Origin: Locusta migratoria
Lineage: Eukaryota; Arthropoda; Insecta; Orthoptera; Acrididae
Reading direction: 5' to 3'
Length of the DNA stretch: 64,000 nucleotides
NCBI GenBank assembly: GCA_026315105.1
Contig: CM048755.1
Span: 756,295,301-756,359,300 of the forward strand
Shown here: positions 23,170 to 33,789 of the stretch, piece after piece
Layout: each line of letters begins with the position of its first letter
Numbering within the stretch: the stretch's first letter is position 1
The notes under the pieces: generated by a model
Database searches by the model: none
Seen by the model: the letters and a program-made list of their open reading frames with translations, nothing else
Told to the model about the DNA's origin: nothing
Translations under genes and position numbers: made by a program

Positions 23170-24480
23170 TGCTGCTGCTCATTGAGAGAGCTGTTGCCCC
23201 TCCACCACACACCTGACTGGCGATCGACGAGAAAACCGCGTCTAAAGGACGCGATTCCAAGTGAAATCAACGCGATGTGGCGTCAAATTAAAGCTCGAGT
23301 CGACGAGCATCGCAATCAGAACAGCCTCGCTGCACTTCGTGGGGGAACTGCAAGGCATTCTTCTGCCATCGCAATAGACAGCTGCTACATCAGCTTGGTG
23401 CCGACTTTGTCAAAGAAAGGCAGAGCTCTATCTGACGTCGTAGATGTTAACTTTAGACCAATTACTGACCCCGTCGATCCGGAACACACCACTCGTCGAG
23501 TAACAGCTGCCAGTCTGTCTGGAAATAGTAGACAAAGACGAACAGCAGCTTGAAGCCTTGGAGGCAGAGTTGGTGGCCCTACATATTCGGAAGGCCGGCT
23601 GCTACGAGAGATGCAGTTGACCATCCTACCTAAGAAGCGTTCTCTTGATGCAGGGAAGACGGCATAACTATCCACCAATGAGGGACAAAACTATCGACTG
23701 TCTTCGCATCAACCTGCCAACGGCAGTCAGTAATCTTTCCGATGAGATTTACCTGTGCCTTCTGCTGCAGCACGTCACTGTCGGGAATTTACTGCCTGAA
23801 GAGCAGTTTTGTTTTTGGAGGTGAAATGCGGCTATCCACTAACGGTTTCTCCTTCAGAGGAGGCAATGGACGCTTATAATTTGGGGCAGTGTTCCTCAAT
23901 GTCTTGGGAGCGTTCGATTCGGCCTGTCACGAGGGGCTCCTCCACAAACTCTTCTTCATGAGAGTGGCCCTGCCTCATGTTAGACTAGTTCAGTCGCACC
24001 TCGAGAACAGCATGTTCTTCGTACCGCAAAGGCAACTCAACAGAGCATTGTAGTCTCGTCGTTCCCCAGGAGTTACTGCTTGGTCCGATGTTGTATACCC
24101 TATGCACACACATTAGATCCCAAAAGTCCAGCTTGCTCACTGTACCGATGATACGGCGCTTTTCTCTCGAAGTATGATTGCTATGTATCTCTCGCGTCGC
24201 CTCCAACGTTCCTCTGATGTTCTCACTCAATGAAGGAAGAAATGGAGGCTGAATTCCATCGGTTTGATTACGCAGGCTCTGGTCAGTCTGATCGCCCAGT
24301 TCCAGCCGCCACGGAGCCAGTGACCATCAACGGGAAACACTGCCCAGTATCTAGGGTCATCACTGATCGCTAATAGACGACTTACATAAGAAGGCAGCAA
24401 GATGACTGTCGGTGCTTCATCTATTTCTCCATCATCAGTCTTGATCCTCTCCACTTTCGGGGGTCAGCATTTACTTAACG
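23170..24480 (+). pseudogene. Decayed Jockey-like LINE ORF2 fragment
   Basis: Scattered reverse-transcriptase motifs in shifting frames: NLLPEEQFCF (near 23787), VFLNVLGAFDSACHEGLLHK (23889-23948; the first Asp of motif A is Asn), RLVQSHLENS, then TDDTALFSRS (24140-24170, the catalytic YADD block). KKWRLNSIGLITQALVSL follows. The order and wording fit insect Jockey-clade ORF2. Stops and frameshifts are frequent, so the copy is old. The region 23170-23570, with an open but unrecognised 124-codon frame, may be its upstream part. Confidence 0.55.
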
Positions 24481-25145
24481 CTTGTCTGCCATATCCTTGA
24501 ATATACTACCATTGTCTGTTCTTTCCTATAAGATGGCAAATCCTGAATTGCTTGTATATCGTTAGTTAAAGGACAAGCACCGATTTTGCGCGGAATATTT
24601 TGGTTATGTATTAGAAAGTTGTTAGCTCATCCTAAAATACCGTCAAACAAATGTTCATATTTATCACACAGTACTTCTGCAATGGTATGCAAAAAGTTCG
24701 TGTCTGAAGTATGCACGTTGTCTTCAATGTGTAGTTGAAATGAATCTAAAGCATCCATACGAAAAATATTTGAACTTTTGCGTCGACAGAGAGGGTAAGA
24801 CAACGAGGAGAATTCCAGGAGAGTCAACCAAACTGCCTGCCGAGACAAGGTATCAGGAACCAAAGCAACGATGTACAACTATTTTGAAGGCAAGACGAGA
24901 GCGCGGTTAGTAGACAACTTGAGGATCAGACTTTGCAGTAGCTGTGTAGTCATCTCGTTTGTACGATCTGCAGAACAGAAGTACAAACGTTGCAGCTACG
25001 CCTTCACTACTGACAATGATTAACAATTTATAATAACTTTGCTTTCTCCGATCGTCTTGGCACTGCACTGCGATGCATACATGAGACATAATTATGCACT
25101 TTTGTTATTCCAATGAATTCGATGACCTCTGCCGGCATCATCGAA
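24481..25145. other. Intergenic, nothing recognised
   Basis: AT-rich sequence between the Jockey-like remnant and the DNA transposon. No repeat, RNA or protein motif could be identified. Confidence 0.5.
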
Positions 25146-25156
25146 GTACCGGGTGA

Positions 25157-25353
25157 ATGTTCAAATGTTTGTACAGCTTATGGGACTCGACTACAGGGCC
25201 ATTAGTCCCTAAACTTACAAACTACCTAAGAACTACTTAATACTTAAGACGTCACAAATAGCCATGCCCGAGGGGGGATTCGAACCCCCGACCGTAGTGA
25301 CCGTGCAGACCGTGACTGGAGCGCCTCAGTCTCCTCGGCCACCGCGACCGGCT
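25157..25353 (-). mobile_element. tRNA-derived SINE S2, full-length
   Basis: The minus strand reads a tRNA-like head (GGTCGCGGTGGCCGAGGAG, B-box GGGTTCGAATCCCC), CTCGGGCATGGCTA, a body, the 3' hairpin GGGACTAATGG...GAGTCCC and a terminal ACAAACATTTGAAC. It is flanked by the 11-bp duplication GTACCGGGTGA (25146-25156 and 25354-25364), which lies in the inverted repeat of a DNA transposon. Confidence 0.92.
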
Positions 25354-25537
25354 GTACCGGGTGATCAAAAAGTCAGTATAAATTTGAAAACTTAATAAAT
25401 CACGGAATAATGTAGATAGATAGGTAAACATTGAATAACATGCTTGAAATGACATGGAGTTTTAAGAGAGAAAAAAAAATGTCCGACTGATGGCGCTTCA
25501 TCTGCTCAGAAAAGCAAAAATTAGCGTAACAAACTAA

Positions 25538-25846
25538 CTAATGCTCAATATGTTCACCGTCATTCCTCAACAATAGCTGTAGTCGACTAATAATGTTGTG
25601 AACAGCACTGTAAAGCATGTCCTGAGTTATGGTGAGGCTTTGGCATCGGATGTTGTCTCTCATCATCCCTAGATATGTCGGTCGATCACGATACACTTGT
25701 GACTTCAGGTAACCCCAAAGCCAATAATCGCACGGACTGAGGTCTGGGAAACTGGGAGGCCAAGCATAACGAAAGTGGCGGCTGAGCACACGATCATCAC
25801 CAAACGACGCGCGCAAGAGGTCTTTCACGCGTCTAGCAATACTTGT
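25538..25846 (-). pseudogene. Transposase C-terminal fragment (IS630/Tc1/mariner type)
   Basis: The minus-strand frame reads FGDDRVLSRHFRYAWPPSFP then DLSPCDYWLWGYLKSQVYRD, the block around the last catalytic Asp of Tc1/mariner-like transposases ('PPxSPDLSPCDxxLWG'). It continues to LLLRNDGEHIEH and a stop. About 100 residues remain of a family normally near 330-350, and the two upstream catalytic aspartates are missing. The N-terminal side runs into an A-tract read as poly-Lys, which is the deletion joint rather than protein. It is non-autonomous and could move only with transposase from elsewhere. Confidence 0.78.
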
Positions 25847-25999
25847 TTTTTTTTTTTTTTTTTTTTTTTTTTTTGTTCTAATAAAACCCCATGTCATTCC
25901 ATGCAAGTTAGTCAAGTTTTACCTCTCTAACTACATTATTCCGTGATTTATCAAGTTTTCAAATTTATACTGACTTTTTGATCACCCGGTACTTGTTTC

Positions 26000-26660
26000 T
26001 GTATTTTGTTTATAAGGCTTTCCGCAAACCATTGTTTCTGACAGCGTACATTTCCAATATTCTGTAAACAAAATTATAAACTTCAGCAGGTCAGGACATA
26101 ACGGTTCTCGCCCCAGTCGAGTGATAAAGCCGAACGTTCCGTTCGTACATTCAAGACGCAAATGCCAAAACTTCGTGGAAATGCTCAATTGATGGATTTC
26201 ATATCGCACCTTGGCTACGACATTTCGCTGATAGAACTTTTGCACGGGCGACGCTATAGAAGTATTTTATTCGCATCAGGTATCACAAGCAGCTCCAGCT
26301 CTGTGAATCTGGTGGTCCTGCCTTAAATGTGAAGTTTCCTCGCTGCCCCGCCTCCACCATGGACATGGTCGTCCCACGCAGATGGTAGAAGCGGCGTCAC
26401 CCAGGCTCTGGCGTTATCCCTTCCCCCGTCTTCCTCGGCAGCACGGAGGACCTCAAAAATTTAGGGCGGCTGTTGCGGTATCGACCAGTGCCGGGTGGAC
26501 CGCTCTTCCCACGCAACGGGCCGCTGCTCCGTCGCGCAGCGGGTGTACTCTCCTGTACTCTCGTGTTCTCCTTGAACTGTCAATCATCGTACAATTAGCA
26601 GCTACCGCACGCAAGATATGTATTATATTGTCCCAAATGAGGCGCTTAAAGAGAAGGAAA
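26000..26660. other. Intergenic, nothing recognised
   Basis: No supported feature. A GC-rich patch at about 26340-26560 has an open 100-codon frame with no recognisable motif. Confidence 0.45.
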
Positions 26661-26670
26661 CGAACGAAGA

Positions 26671-26901
26671 TTGCGGTTTAACGTCCCGTTGACAGAGTGG
26701 TCATTAGAGACGGAGCTCACGCTCGAATATTTACGTAAAGACGCTGAAGGAAATAGGCCGTGTCCTTTCAAGGAACCAAACCGGCATTTGCAAGGAGTGA
26801 TTTACGGAAATCACGGAAAAACTAAATTTGGATGGCCTGGGGTGGATTTGAACCACCGTTCTCCCGAATGCGAATCCATTGTGTTACTATTGGGCCACCT
26901 C
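26671..26901 (-). mobile_element. Second tRNA-derived SINE family, copy S4
   Basis: The minus strand reads a tRNA-like head (GGTGGCCCAATAGTAACACA, B-box GGTGGTTCAAATCCACC), then a body with TTTCCGTGATTTCCGTAAAT, and the 3' block TCTAATGACCACTCTGTCAA followed by CGGGACGTTAAAC. The body and tail differ from the main SINE family, so this is a separate family. A piece of the same tail recurs near 60748-60800. Confidence 0.7.
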
Positions 26902-26914
26902 ATTGGGTACCATG

Positions 26915-26991
26915 TTGAAATGTATGGAACTTAACTCGTGAATTTATTAGTCCATAGGCTTACAAACTATTTAAACTAACCCAAGGAACAG

Positions 26992-27038
<47 letters not shown>

Positions 27039-27151
27039 CACGCACACACACGCACACCTATGCCCGAGGGAGGACTCGTACCTCCGACGGGGAACAACGG
27101 CGCGCTCCGCAGCAAGGCTCCTTAGAGCGGTCGGCTGTTCCAGCGCGGCTT
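26915..27151 (-). mobile_element. tRNA-derived SINE S3 with internal (CA)n expansion
   Basis: The minus strand has the tRNA-like head (AGCGGTCGGCTGTTCC region turned around; B-box-like GGAGGTACGAGTCC) and CTCGGGCATAGG. A (TG)n stretch covering plus-strand 26994-27057 follows, then the SINE body and the GGACTAAT...GAGTTAAGTTCC hairpin. The 9-bp duplication GGTACCATG (26906-26914 and 27152-27160) flanks it. Confidence 0.82.
26994..27057 (+). repeat. (CA)n microsatellite inside SINE S3
   Basis: ACACAC... with CG interruptions, expanded where normal SINE copies read GTGTTGTCC just after the tRNA-like head (other strand). Confidence 0.95.
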
Positions 27152-27160
27152 GGTACCATG

Positions 27161-28097
27161 AAGACACTACAGTGTCTGAGAAACATGCGCGGACAGCAAG
27201 TGTTGCCTCTGGAACAGACTCCTCCTGCTATAATGATACCAAGAACTATGATTCTGCATTATCTGGCCCGCACACTGATAACGGGGTACGACCTCATCCT
27301 AATTATTCTTATGTAGTGTTTTAAGAGCTCTATAATGGCGCAATAACCAGAAACGTGTTATGTCGTTAATTTTGTTTCATATGCACAATAAGATTTTTTC
27401 TCCGGTTTTTCATTTAATTTTCTCGTTTTTTCTTAAACAATGCAACCATTAAAATTAGTTATAAATGCTGGAGAAAATAATTAATACGTTAGTACACAGG
27501 TATTATACACGACGACATAAATTTCAATATTTGACACGTCAAATATATCAGTTTCCTGCATATTACGTGCTATTTAAGTGTTAATTTCGTGGATTCTGCG
27601 CCCGAAGTGTTTTAAAACTTTGTTGGTGAAGGTAACAGCTTTGTTGAAGTTTTCCACATATTCTTTTAATGTGGAAGACATCTAAAAAGAATTGTGTATG
27701 ACATCTCAGTCGTCTAATAGATGTTCGGTGCACGTAAGATATTCCAATATCCCGATCCGATAGACATGCATACGGAAACGTATGTCCCAACTGTTACGAA
27801 TAAGTGTCGTTACACGGAAGATGAACACAATCGTGTTGGAATAATGTGTCGTACTGAAGAGAATGACCACCCTCGTGTCACCAGCGTTCTCATTGCTCGA
27901 CTGTCTCTTTCTGACAACTGTTAGTGCTATCGGCACGGTGACGTGTGTCGGAGCAGCGGAAGCGGCGGGTGCCGCTACGGGCTTACTATGCAGGCTGCGG
28001 CGCGCGCTTCCTGGTCAGTCGCGCGCGCGCTGCCAACACTCCGCTAAGCACATTTAGCCCCTTGCGTCCTCAATTCTTTTAAACATAGATAAAACAC
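27161..28097. other. Intergenic, nothing recognised
   Basis: AT-rich, with a CpG-rich patch at about 27935-28050 that includes a (GC)n run near 28010-28030. No gene, repeat or RNA could be supported. Confidence 0.5.
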
Positions 28098-29064
28098 ATT
28101 GTTGTTAGAGTCGAAGAGCAAGAAAGGGACGCAGAGGTTGGGAAGGGAGTAAGACAGGGTTGTAGCCTTTCCCCGATGTTGTTAAATCTGTACATTAAGC
28201 AAGCTGTGAAGGAATGGAAGCATTTCGAGGGGGCATTAAACTACAGGGAGAAGAAATAAAAACATTGCGCTTTGCTGATGACATAGTAATTATGTCAGAG
28301 ACCGCAAAGGATCTGGAAGACCAATTGAATGGAATGCACAGTGTCTTGAAAGGAAGATATAAGATGAACATTAACATGAGTAAAACGAAGGTAATGGAAT
28401 GCAATGTCAGCAAATCAGGCGATGCTGAAGGAATTAAATTAGGTAATGAGACAATAAAAGTAGTAGATGAATTTTGTTATTTGAGTAGCAAGATAATTTC
28501 TGATGGCCGAAGTAAAGAAGATGTAAAATGTAGAATGGCTTTGGGAAGAAAAGCGTTTTTAAAGAAGCAAAGCTTGTTAACATCCAATATTAATTTAAAT
28601 GTTAGGAAGTCCTTTCTGAAAGCATTTGTCTGGAGTGTAGCACTGTATGAGAGTGAAACGTGGACGATAAGGAGTTGAGATAAGAAGATGATAGAAGGTT
28701 TTTAAATGTGGTGCTATAGGCGAATGATGAAAATTAGACGGGTAGATCACGTAACTAATGAGGAGGTGGTTAACCGAATCGGGGAGAAAAGGAGTTTTTG
28801 GCATATCCTGACTAAGAGAATGGATAGATTGGTAGAACACATTCTGAGACACCAAGGAATTGTCAACTTAGCATTAGAAGGAAGCGTGTGGGGGAAAAAT
28901 TGTAGAGGGAGACCGAGGGACGAATAAATTAAGCAGATTCAAAAGGATGTAGGTTGCCGAACGTCTCAGATGAAGATACTTGCACAAGACAGTGTAGAGT
29001 GGAGAGCTGCATCAAACCAGTCTATGGACTGAAGACAACAACAACAACAACAACAACAACAACA
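28098..29064 (+). mobile_element. RTE-like LINE, 5'-truncated 3' fragment
   Basis: Starts within the reverse transcriptase and ends in a (CAA)n tail at 29036-29064, after TCAAACCAGTCTATGGACTG (NQSMD then stop), a 3' end typical of arthropod RTE-type elements. The 5' end shows no coding start, so it is a 5'-truncated insertion. Its tail also uses CAA units but is unrelated to family I. Confidence 0.75.
28104..29030 (+). pseudogene. RTE-like reverse transcriptase C-terminal remnant
   Basis: Translates as GVRQGCSLSPMLLNLYI (RT motif B), a frameshift near 28210, then LRFADDIVIMSETAKDLEDQ (motif C with both catalytic Asp at 28273-28278). KMNINMSKTKVM follows, then the C-terminal region TNEEVVNRIGEKRSFWHILT and GRPRDE. 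Stops at 28676-28678, near 28703 and at 28925-28927 break it. Order and wording fit RTE-clade elements. The endonuclease and the first half of the RT are missing. Confidence 0.75.
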
Positions 29065-29238
29065 TTGCTGCACTTTTTCATTTCTATAAGACCCTATCTA
29101 TTGTATATTTGATCAAAATTAAACATTTTAATATTTAGTTTAAATATTTTAAAAATGTCAAATAAACTGGACACCGGGTCTGGAAGGCAGTTAAGAATGT
29201 GAAATAAGACGTCAACAGCTATATACGTATGTCACTCC

Positions 29239-29436
29239 GTCGCGGCGGGGCGGCCGAGCTAATTGAGGCACTATACTACGATGCGCGAGGCCGTTCCCCG
29301 TCGGGGATTCGAATCCTCCCTCGGGCATGGATGTTTGTGTCGTCTTTAGCATAAGGTAGTTAATAAGTAGTTTGTAGGTTTAGGGACTGATAACCCCGTA
29401 GTTAAGTCCCATAAGCTCTACATACATTTGAACATT
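29239..29436 (+). mobile_element. tRNA-derived SINE S5, full-length
   Basis: tRNA-like head (GGGCGGCCGAGCTAATTGAG; B-box GGGGATTCGAATCC), CTCGGGCATGG, the body GTAGTTAATAAGTAGTTTGT, a 3' hairpin GGGACTGATAACCCCGTAGT with AAGTCCC, and the end ACATTTGAAC. It is flanked by ATGTCACTCC (29229-29238) and ATGTCATTCC (29437-29446), nine of ten bases identical. Confidence 0.9.
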
Positions 29437-29859
29437 ATGTCATTCCATATTTATTGTGGAACTTATATTGCAAAATGGAATTTGTTATAAAATAACAAAT
29501 TAATATAACCAATAATTTCAACTACTGATATGTCTGACCCACTCCGCAATGGGTCTGCCGTGTTCACTGCTGTGGCAGATGGCAGCGAGAAGCACGGAAT
29601 TAAAAGTGACACATGTCCACTGAACAGGCCGCTGTCTCTCCAAGTGAAGCGAAATCGTGAAGTGATCTAAAATTAATAAAAAGTCGGTGTCCAATATATT
29701 GGACGCCAGGTCCGAAAGCGTTAAGTACCTACATGGCGGAGGGTTAATAGAACCGCTTTTATGATAGTTCTCTAGCGTTACATTTTCGAATAGTTCGCGG
29801 GAAAAAGAACCACCTTAATCTTTCTGTTTTCGATATGATTTTCCATATTTTATGAAGAT

Positions 29860-30440
29860 GATCATGTCTCCCTATGTATATAGGTGCTGACAAAATGTTC
29901 GCATTTAGAAGAGAATGTTTGTGACAGAAATTTCGCAAATAAATCCCGCCTCAACGAATAACGCCTTTCGTTTAACGATTTACACCCTAATTCGTGGATA
30001 ATTTTTGTGACAGTCTCTGTCCTATATCTCGATAATACAAAACAAACTGCCCTTCTTTGAACTTTCTTTATATCCTCCGTTAGTCCCACGTGCAGGGGAT
30101 CCCGCAATGCGCAGAAATATTTCAAAATAGGACGCAGAAGTGTAGTGTAGGCAGTTTCTTTATTCTAACTGTTGCATGTTCTAAGTGTTCTACCAATGAA
30201 ACGTAGCCTTTGGTTCGTCTTCCCTACAATATATTGTATGTGTTCTTTCAAATTTAAGTTGTTCGTAATTGTAACTAATAGGTATTGAGCTGAATTTAAG
30301 GCCATTAGATGTTAGTGATGTATTGTGTAAACGAACTTCAGTGCTCATATGAATAACTTCACACTTTTTATTGTTTATTGTCAAATGAAAATTGTTGCAC
30401 CACAGTGATACCTGAATCAATTTTGCGGCTTCTTTTGATC
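29860..30440 (-). pseudogene. CR1-like LINE fragment (RT thumb and C-terminal region)
   Basis: The minus strand reads SLWCNNFHLTINNKKCEVIH in the RT thumb, then (after frame loss) ETAYTTLLRPILKYFCALRD, and PLHVGLTEDIKKVQRRAVCF. NERRYSLRRDLFAKFL ends the recognisable part. This is the C-terminal part of a CR1-superfamily ORF2, and it shares TAYTTL(V/L) with 22645-22740. Frameshifts near 30130 and 30280 make it non-coding. The element ends are not defined. Confidence 0.68.
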
Positions 30441-31811
30441 TTTTTGTCTTTTATGTGCTGCCGTACAGTTCATTCGATTGCGCACTTGATCTACAAGACA
30501 AGGGGAAAGTTACGGTTAGGTAAAATTGTGTATGGAGCATGACAATGTACAGAAACTACGCCAAATCTATGGTTTCATTCTGATCTGAATGTTTACTCGC
30601 TTAACCTTGAAAACGAGAGGAACATCACCGTCATACGGTGCACGGCGGACGGTACGTTGCAGTAAACGTACCACTTCACTGATTGTCACTTTTCACAGCT
30701 GTAGGAGGCAACTGACAGGCGGAGGAGGAGTTGGACAGAGGGAATTGTTAGAGAGAGCAGAAGGACAGAGAATGTGGACAGGGATAAAACGGAAGGAGAG
30801 ATAAACAAGTTAGGACTTTATCACACACACTTCTCAATGACATACAGATTGTTTCAAGTTAGTTGCATTAAACGCCGAAGGATTATATACAACGTCAGGG
30901 AGAAGAACTTTTATAGAATGTTGAGCAACGCCTACAGCAGGTATGTCCCGCCTGGAAGGCTCCCGAGGACCATTGTTGGGCGTTCATATGCCGAGTGTAT
31001 TGCTGTAGTCTAGGCCGTCACATATGCGTGAAAGGATGTTCACCAAGTCTCTGATTAGCTTCTGAAATATCTCTCTTCGCTTAGAGACACTCTTAAGGTT
31101 TTCTTGTTGAAAATCTCGATCAGTTGACAGGGGTAGGTGCTATGCAAAACCAACACACCTGGTTAGCTGACACTGATAATGAGGTTAAATCTTGTAGTCG
31201 CAAGGCCCGATAATTCAATTAAAAACAGAGACCTATCACTCTTAAACGTTTCAAACGCTTTACAACATCCTGTGTAATTGTTTCGCTCCTGATATACATC
31301 ACTAGCATTATCTCTCACGTTTAGGTACAAAATACCAGTTTCAATTTGAAATGTACAGATGAAACCAGTCCAAATACGATTTGAGGAAAATTTGTTCCTG
31401 AGATACTGTGTCAGCCTAAACGTCGACTTTTATCTCTTTACACGCAAAACATGCTTTAGAATGAAATTTCGTATGCCATTTTCGTAGAACAGTGCCAGAT
31501 GAGTGTATGTATTATTTAACGGTGAATGACTGGGAGAAGACCAGCAGGGAGTGAGCAGCACCTACCCAACGGTAGCGGCAGACGTCAACACGGCCTTTAC
31601 CTTGCTAATCCTATAAACCAGTGATGTAAAAGCAACACCAAGCTATTGTGTGAAGGTGACTTTTTCCTAGTTGTAGACTACCTGATGGGAAGTATGTGGC
31701 ATACCAGAGGTCACCAGGAGGTGGGCCTTATTGTGTTGTCAGTAAGAGAGACTGTGGAGTCCTCGATATTCGTGGAGGTCGGCAACTCGAGTGAAGGCAG
31801 CCGCGTAGCAA
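30441..31811. other. Intergenic, nothing recognised
   Basis: No supported gene or repeat was found in this 1.4-kb stretch. Confidence 0.5.
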
Positions 31812-31828
31812 CCCCCCCCCCCCCCCCC
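31812..31828 (+). repeat. Poly-C run of 17
   Basis: Seventeen consecutive C, 39 bp upstream of LINE copy D. Run length in the real genome may differ because such tracts are error-prone. Confidence 0.9.
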
Positions 31829-31867
31829 AGGTCCGGTGTGGCACACAGCTACGTATCCTCGGAAATG

Positions 31868-32264
31868 CCCCTCAGGGGCTCAGCATTAATTTGCTGGGTA
31901 CGGGCTTGGCGAACCCGGGGTCCTGAGCTGTGGGCTGTATCGTGCCAACAGTCCGCTACACCGTAAGCTCTGTGTGTGCTTCAACGACCATCGTTCGGCG
32001 CGACGGTGGAACGTTGTACGTTTCAGAACCCGGGTATCTTGGCTTAATCGCCCGGGTCGCGAGGACGGTACAAACCTCTATAAAAAAAAAACCTCAATCT
32101 CAAGGTGTGCTACGTGCCGAGGAGATGCATGGCTGTTGAGGTTGAACAGCCACTAGCGAGCAACCTCTGAGGAACCTGCCACACCTCAGTTGTACAAAGC
32201 TTCCCCAGGCAAGCGGGGCTCTGCCTGGGTGGACCTCTTTTCCCTAGCTGCTCGTGGGACGAAA
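31868..32264 (+). promoter_or_regulatory. Structured 5' leader of copy D
   Basis: A 397-bp leader with CCCCTCAGGGG, CTCAGCA/TGCTGGG (T-G wobble), the TATA-like CTATAAAAAAAAA and CCCAGGCA/TGCCTGGG. Nearly identical to the leaders of the other full-length copies. Confidence 0.65.
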
Positions 32265-33789
32265 ATGAAACGAGCACACAAAAGCGTGGCTGGTCGCGAA
32301 AACGGCGTCTCTAAGCGTGGAAGAGGGGATTGCAATGTTGCTGGATATGACCCCCGTTCGTTCCCTTCCCTGGCTATGCCATGGGAGGAACGCAGGGCCA
32401 GAAGCCAAGGTGAGTCGTATGCCGCCAGATACCTAGTTTGCTCACGCACTGACGGGGAATCCTTTGCGTCGACTAAGCCAATGTTTTTTGTTAGCATCTG
32501 GAGGACAAGTTCGGAGAGGTGGAGGGGAGGGTATGTCCAAGATGGGATCTGGGTCAGTATTGATAAATACGTCATCCCCAGCACAGTCGCAGGCGTTGCT
32601 CGCCTGTGAGAAGCTGTGTGATGTTCCCGTTAACATAACACCTCATAAGAGCCTTAATATGGTCCAGGGTATCGTCTACCATCGAGATCTGTTGCCGCAA
32701 TCTGATGATGAGCTACGGTCCCACCTAGAACGGCGCGGTGACCATTTCATCTGACGCATTTATAGGGTTCCAAAGGACCACAGGGTCACCACCGGTGCTT
32801 TCATCTTCGCTTTTGAGGGTGACACATTACCTGAAAAAGTCAAGGTGATGGTTTACCGGTGTGACGTAAGGCTCTACGTCCCTCCCCCTATGTGCTGCTT
32901 TAAGTGCTGGAGGTTTGGGCACATGTCTTCCCGGTGTGAGGCCAACCCCACATGTCGGGAGTGTGGACGTCCATCACACCCAGACGTCCCTTGTGTCCCT
33001 CCTCTGGTCTGTGTTAACTGTGGCCAGCACCATTCACCCTGCTCACCAGATTGCACAGTCCTCCATAAGGAAAGGAAAATAATGGATTATAAAACGCTGG
33101 ACAGACTGACATATTCAGAGGCACAGTGCAAATACACTAAGCTGCACCCCATCACCATGGGCAAAATTTTGCAACAGCAGTCCAGCTGAATTCAGCCCTG
33201 TCACCTCTCACCACATCTGTTCAGCGAATCTCGGTGGACCCATAGGCGCAATCATCCACTCTCCCCCCCCTTGACAGCTGGGGGTGGATCTCCTTGAATT
33301 GCTCCCAAACCCTCTACCTCGGGAGCAATACCACCCCAACCAACGGGGACACTGGTCCCCACCCCAGATCCAGAGAAGCAACAGCCTTCTCTGGTTCCTT
33401 TCGCGAGGAAGGGTTTGGTTGAGTCCCACCCCTCCTCGGCTTCTTCCTCTGGGACAACAGCTACCGGCCAGTGGCAAACTGTGCCTAAGAAGGCTGGTCG
33501 TCGGGCCGCAAGGTATTCCTCAGTCTCAGAGACTGAGTCACCGACACCCTCCAGACGTGAGAAGCCAAAAGAACGGCGAGAGGCTTCCAAAAAGAAGTAA
33601 AAACAAGGGAAGAATAAAGAGAAGCCGGTGGTTCCCTCACTTCCGCCCCCGCCCTCATCCTCCGAGAACGAGGACGAGGTGAAGATACTAGCGTCCCCTG
33701 ACAACCTAGATCTCGAAGGACCATTGCAAATGATGGATGTAGATTCTACAGCTTCGCAAGTAGTGTCAGCGAGTGATCATGAGGTATAA
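32265..33789 (+). pseudogene. ORF1 remnant (gag-like, three zinc knuckles)
   Basis: Begins at ATG 32265 (MKRAHKSVAGRE) and should end at TAA 33787-33789. The frame is lost near 32490 (after KPMFFV) and regained in pieces. All three knuckles survive at about 32898-33056: CFKCWRFGHMSSRC, CRECGRPSHPDVPC and CVNCGQHHSPC. A stop lies at 32752-32754, another at 33187-33189, and a third near 33598. The linker is Pro/Ser-rich, followed by Lys-rich (REKPKERREASKKK) and acidic (SSENEDEVKILASP) parts. Pseudogene of the same ORF1 as 36668-38184. Confidence 0.83.

Larger units (their letters stand above)
25149..25989 (-). mobile_element. Tc1/mariner-type DNA transposon, internally deleted, with SINE inside
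   Basis: The ends are inverted repeats of about 70 bp: CCGGGTGATCAAAAAGTCAG at 25357 onward has its reverse complement ending at 25989. A TA dinucleotide flanks the original ends (25147-25148 and 25990-25991), as expected for the IS630-Tc1-mariner superfamily. SINE S2 (25157-25353) inserted eight bases inside the left end and duplicated GTACCGGGTGA, so the left end is present twice. Only the C-terminal part of the transposase remains. A run of about 25 T at 25850-25874 marks where the rest is missing. Confidence 0.82.

Noticed and set aside
23182..23553. A 124-codon open frame considered as a possible host transposase-derived gene.
   Set aside because: It lies directly upstream of a Jockey-like RT remnant on the same strand and shows no separate domain; it is more likely part of that LINE or chance.
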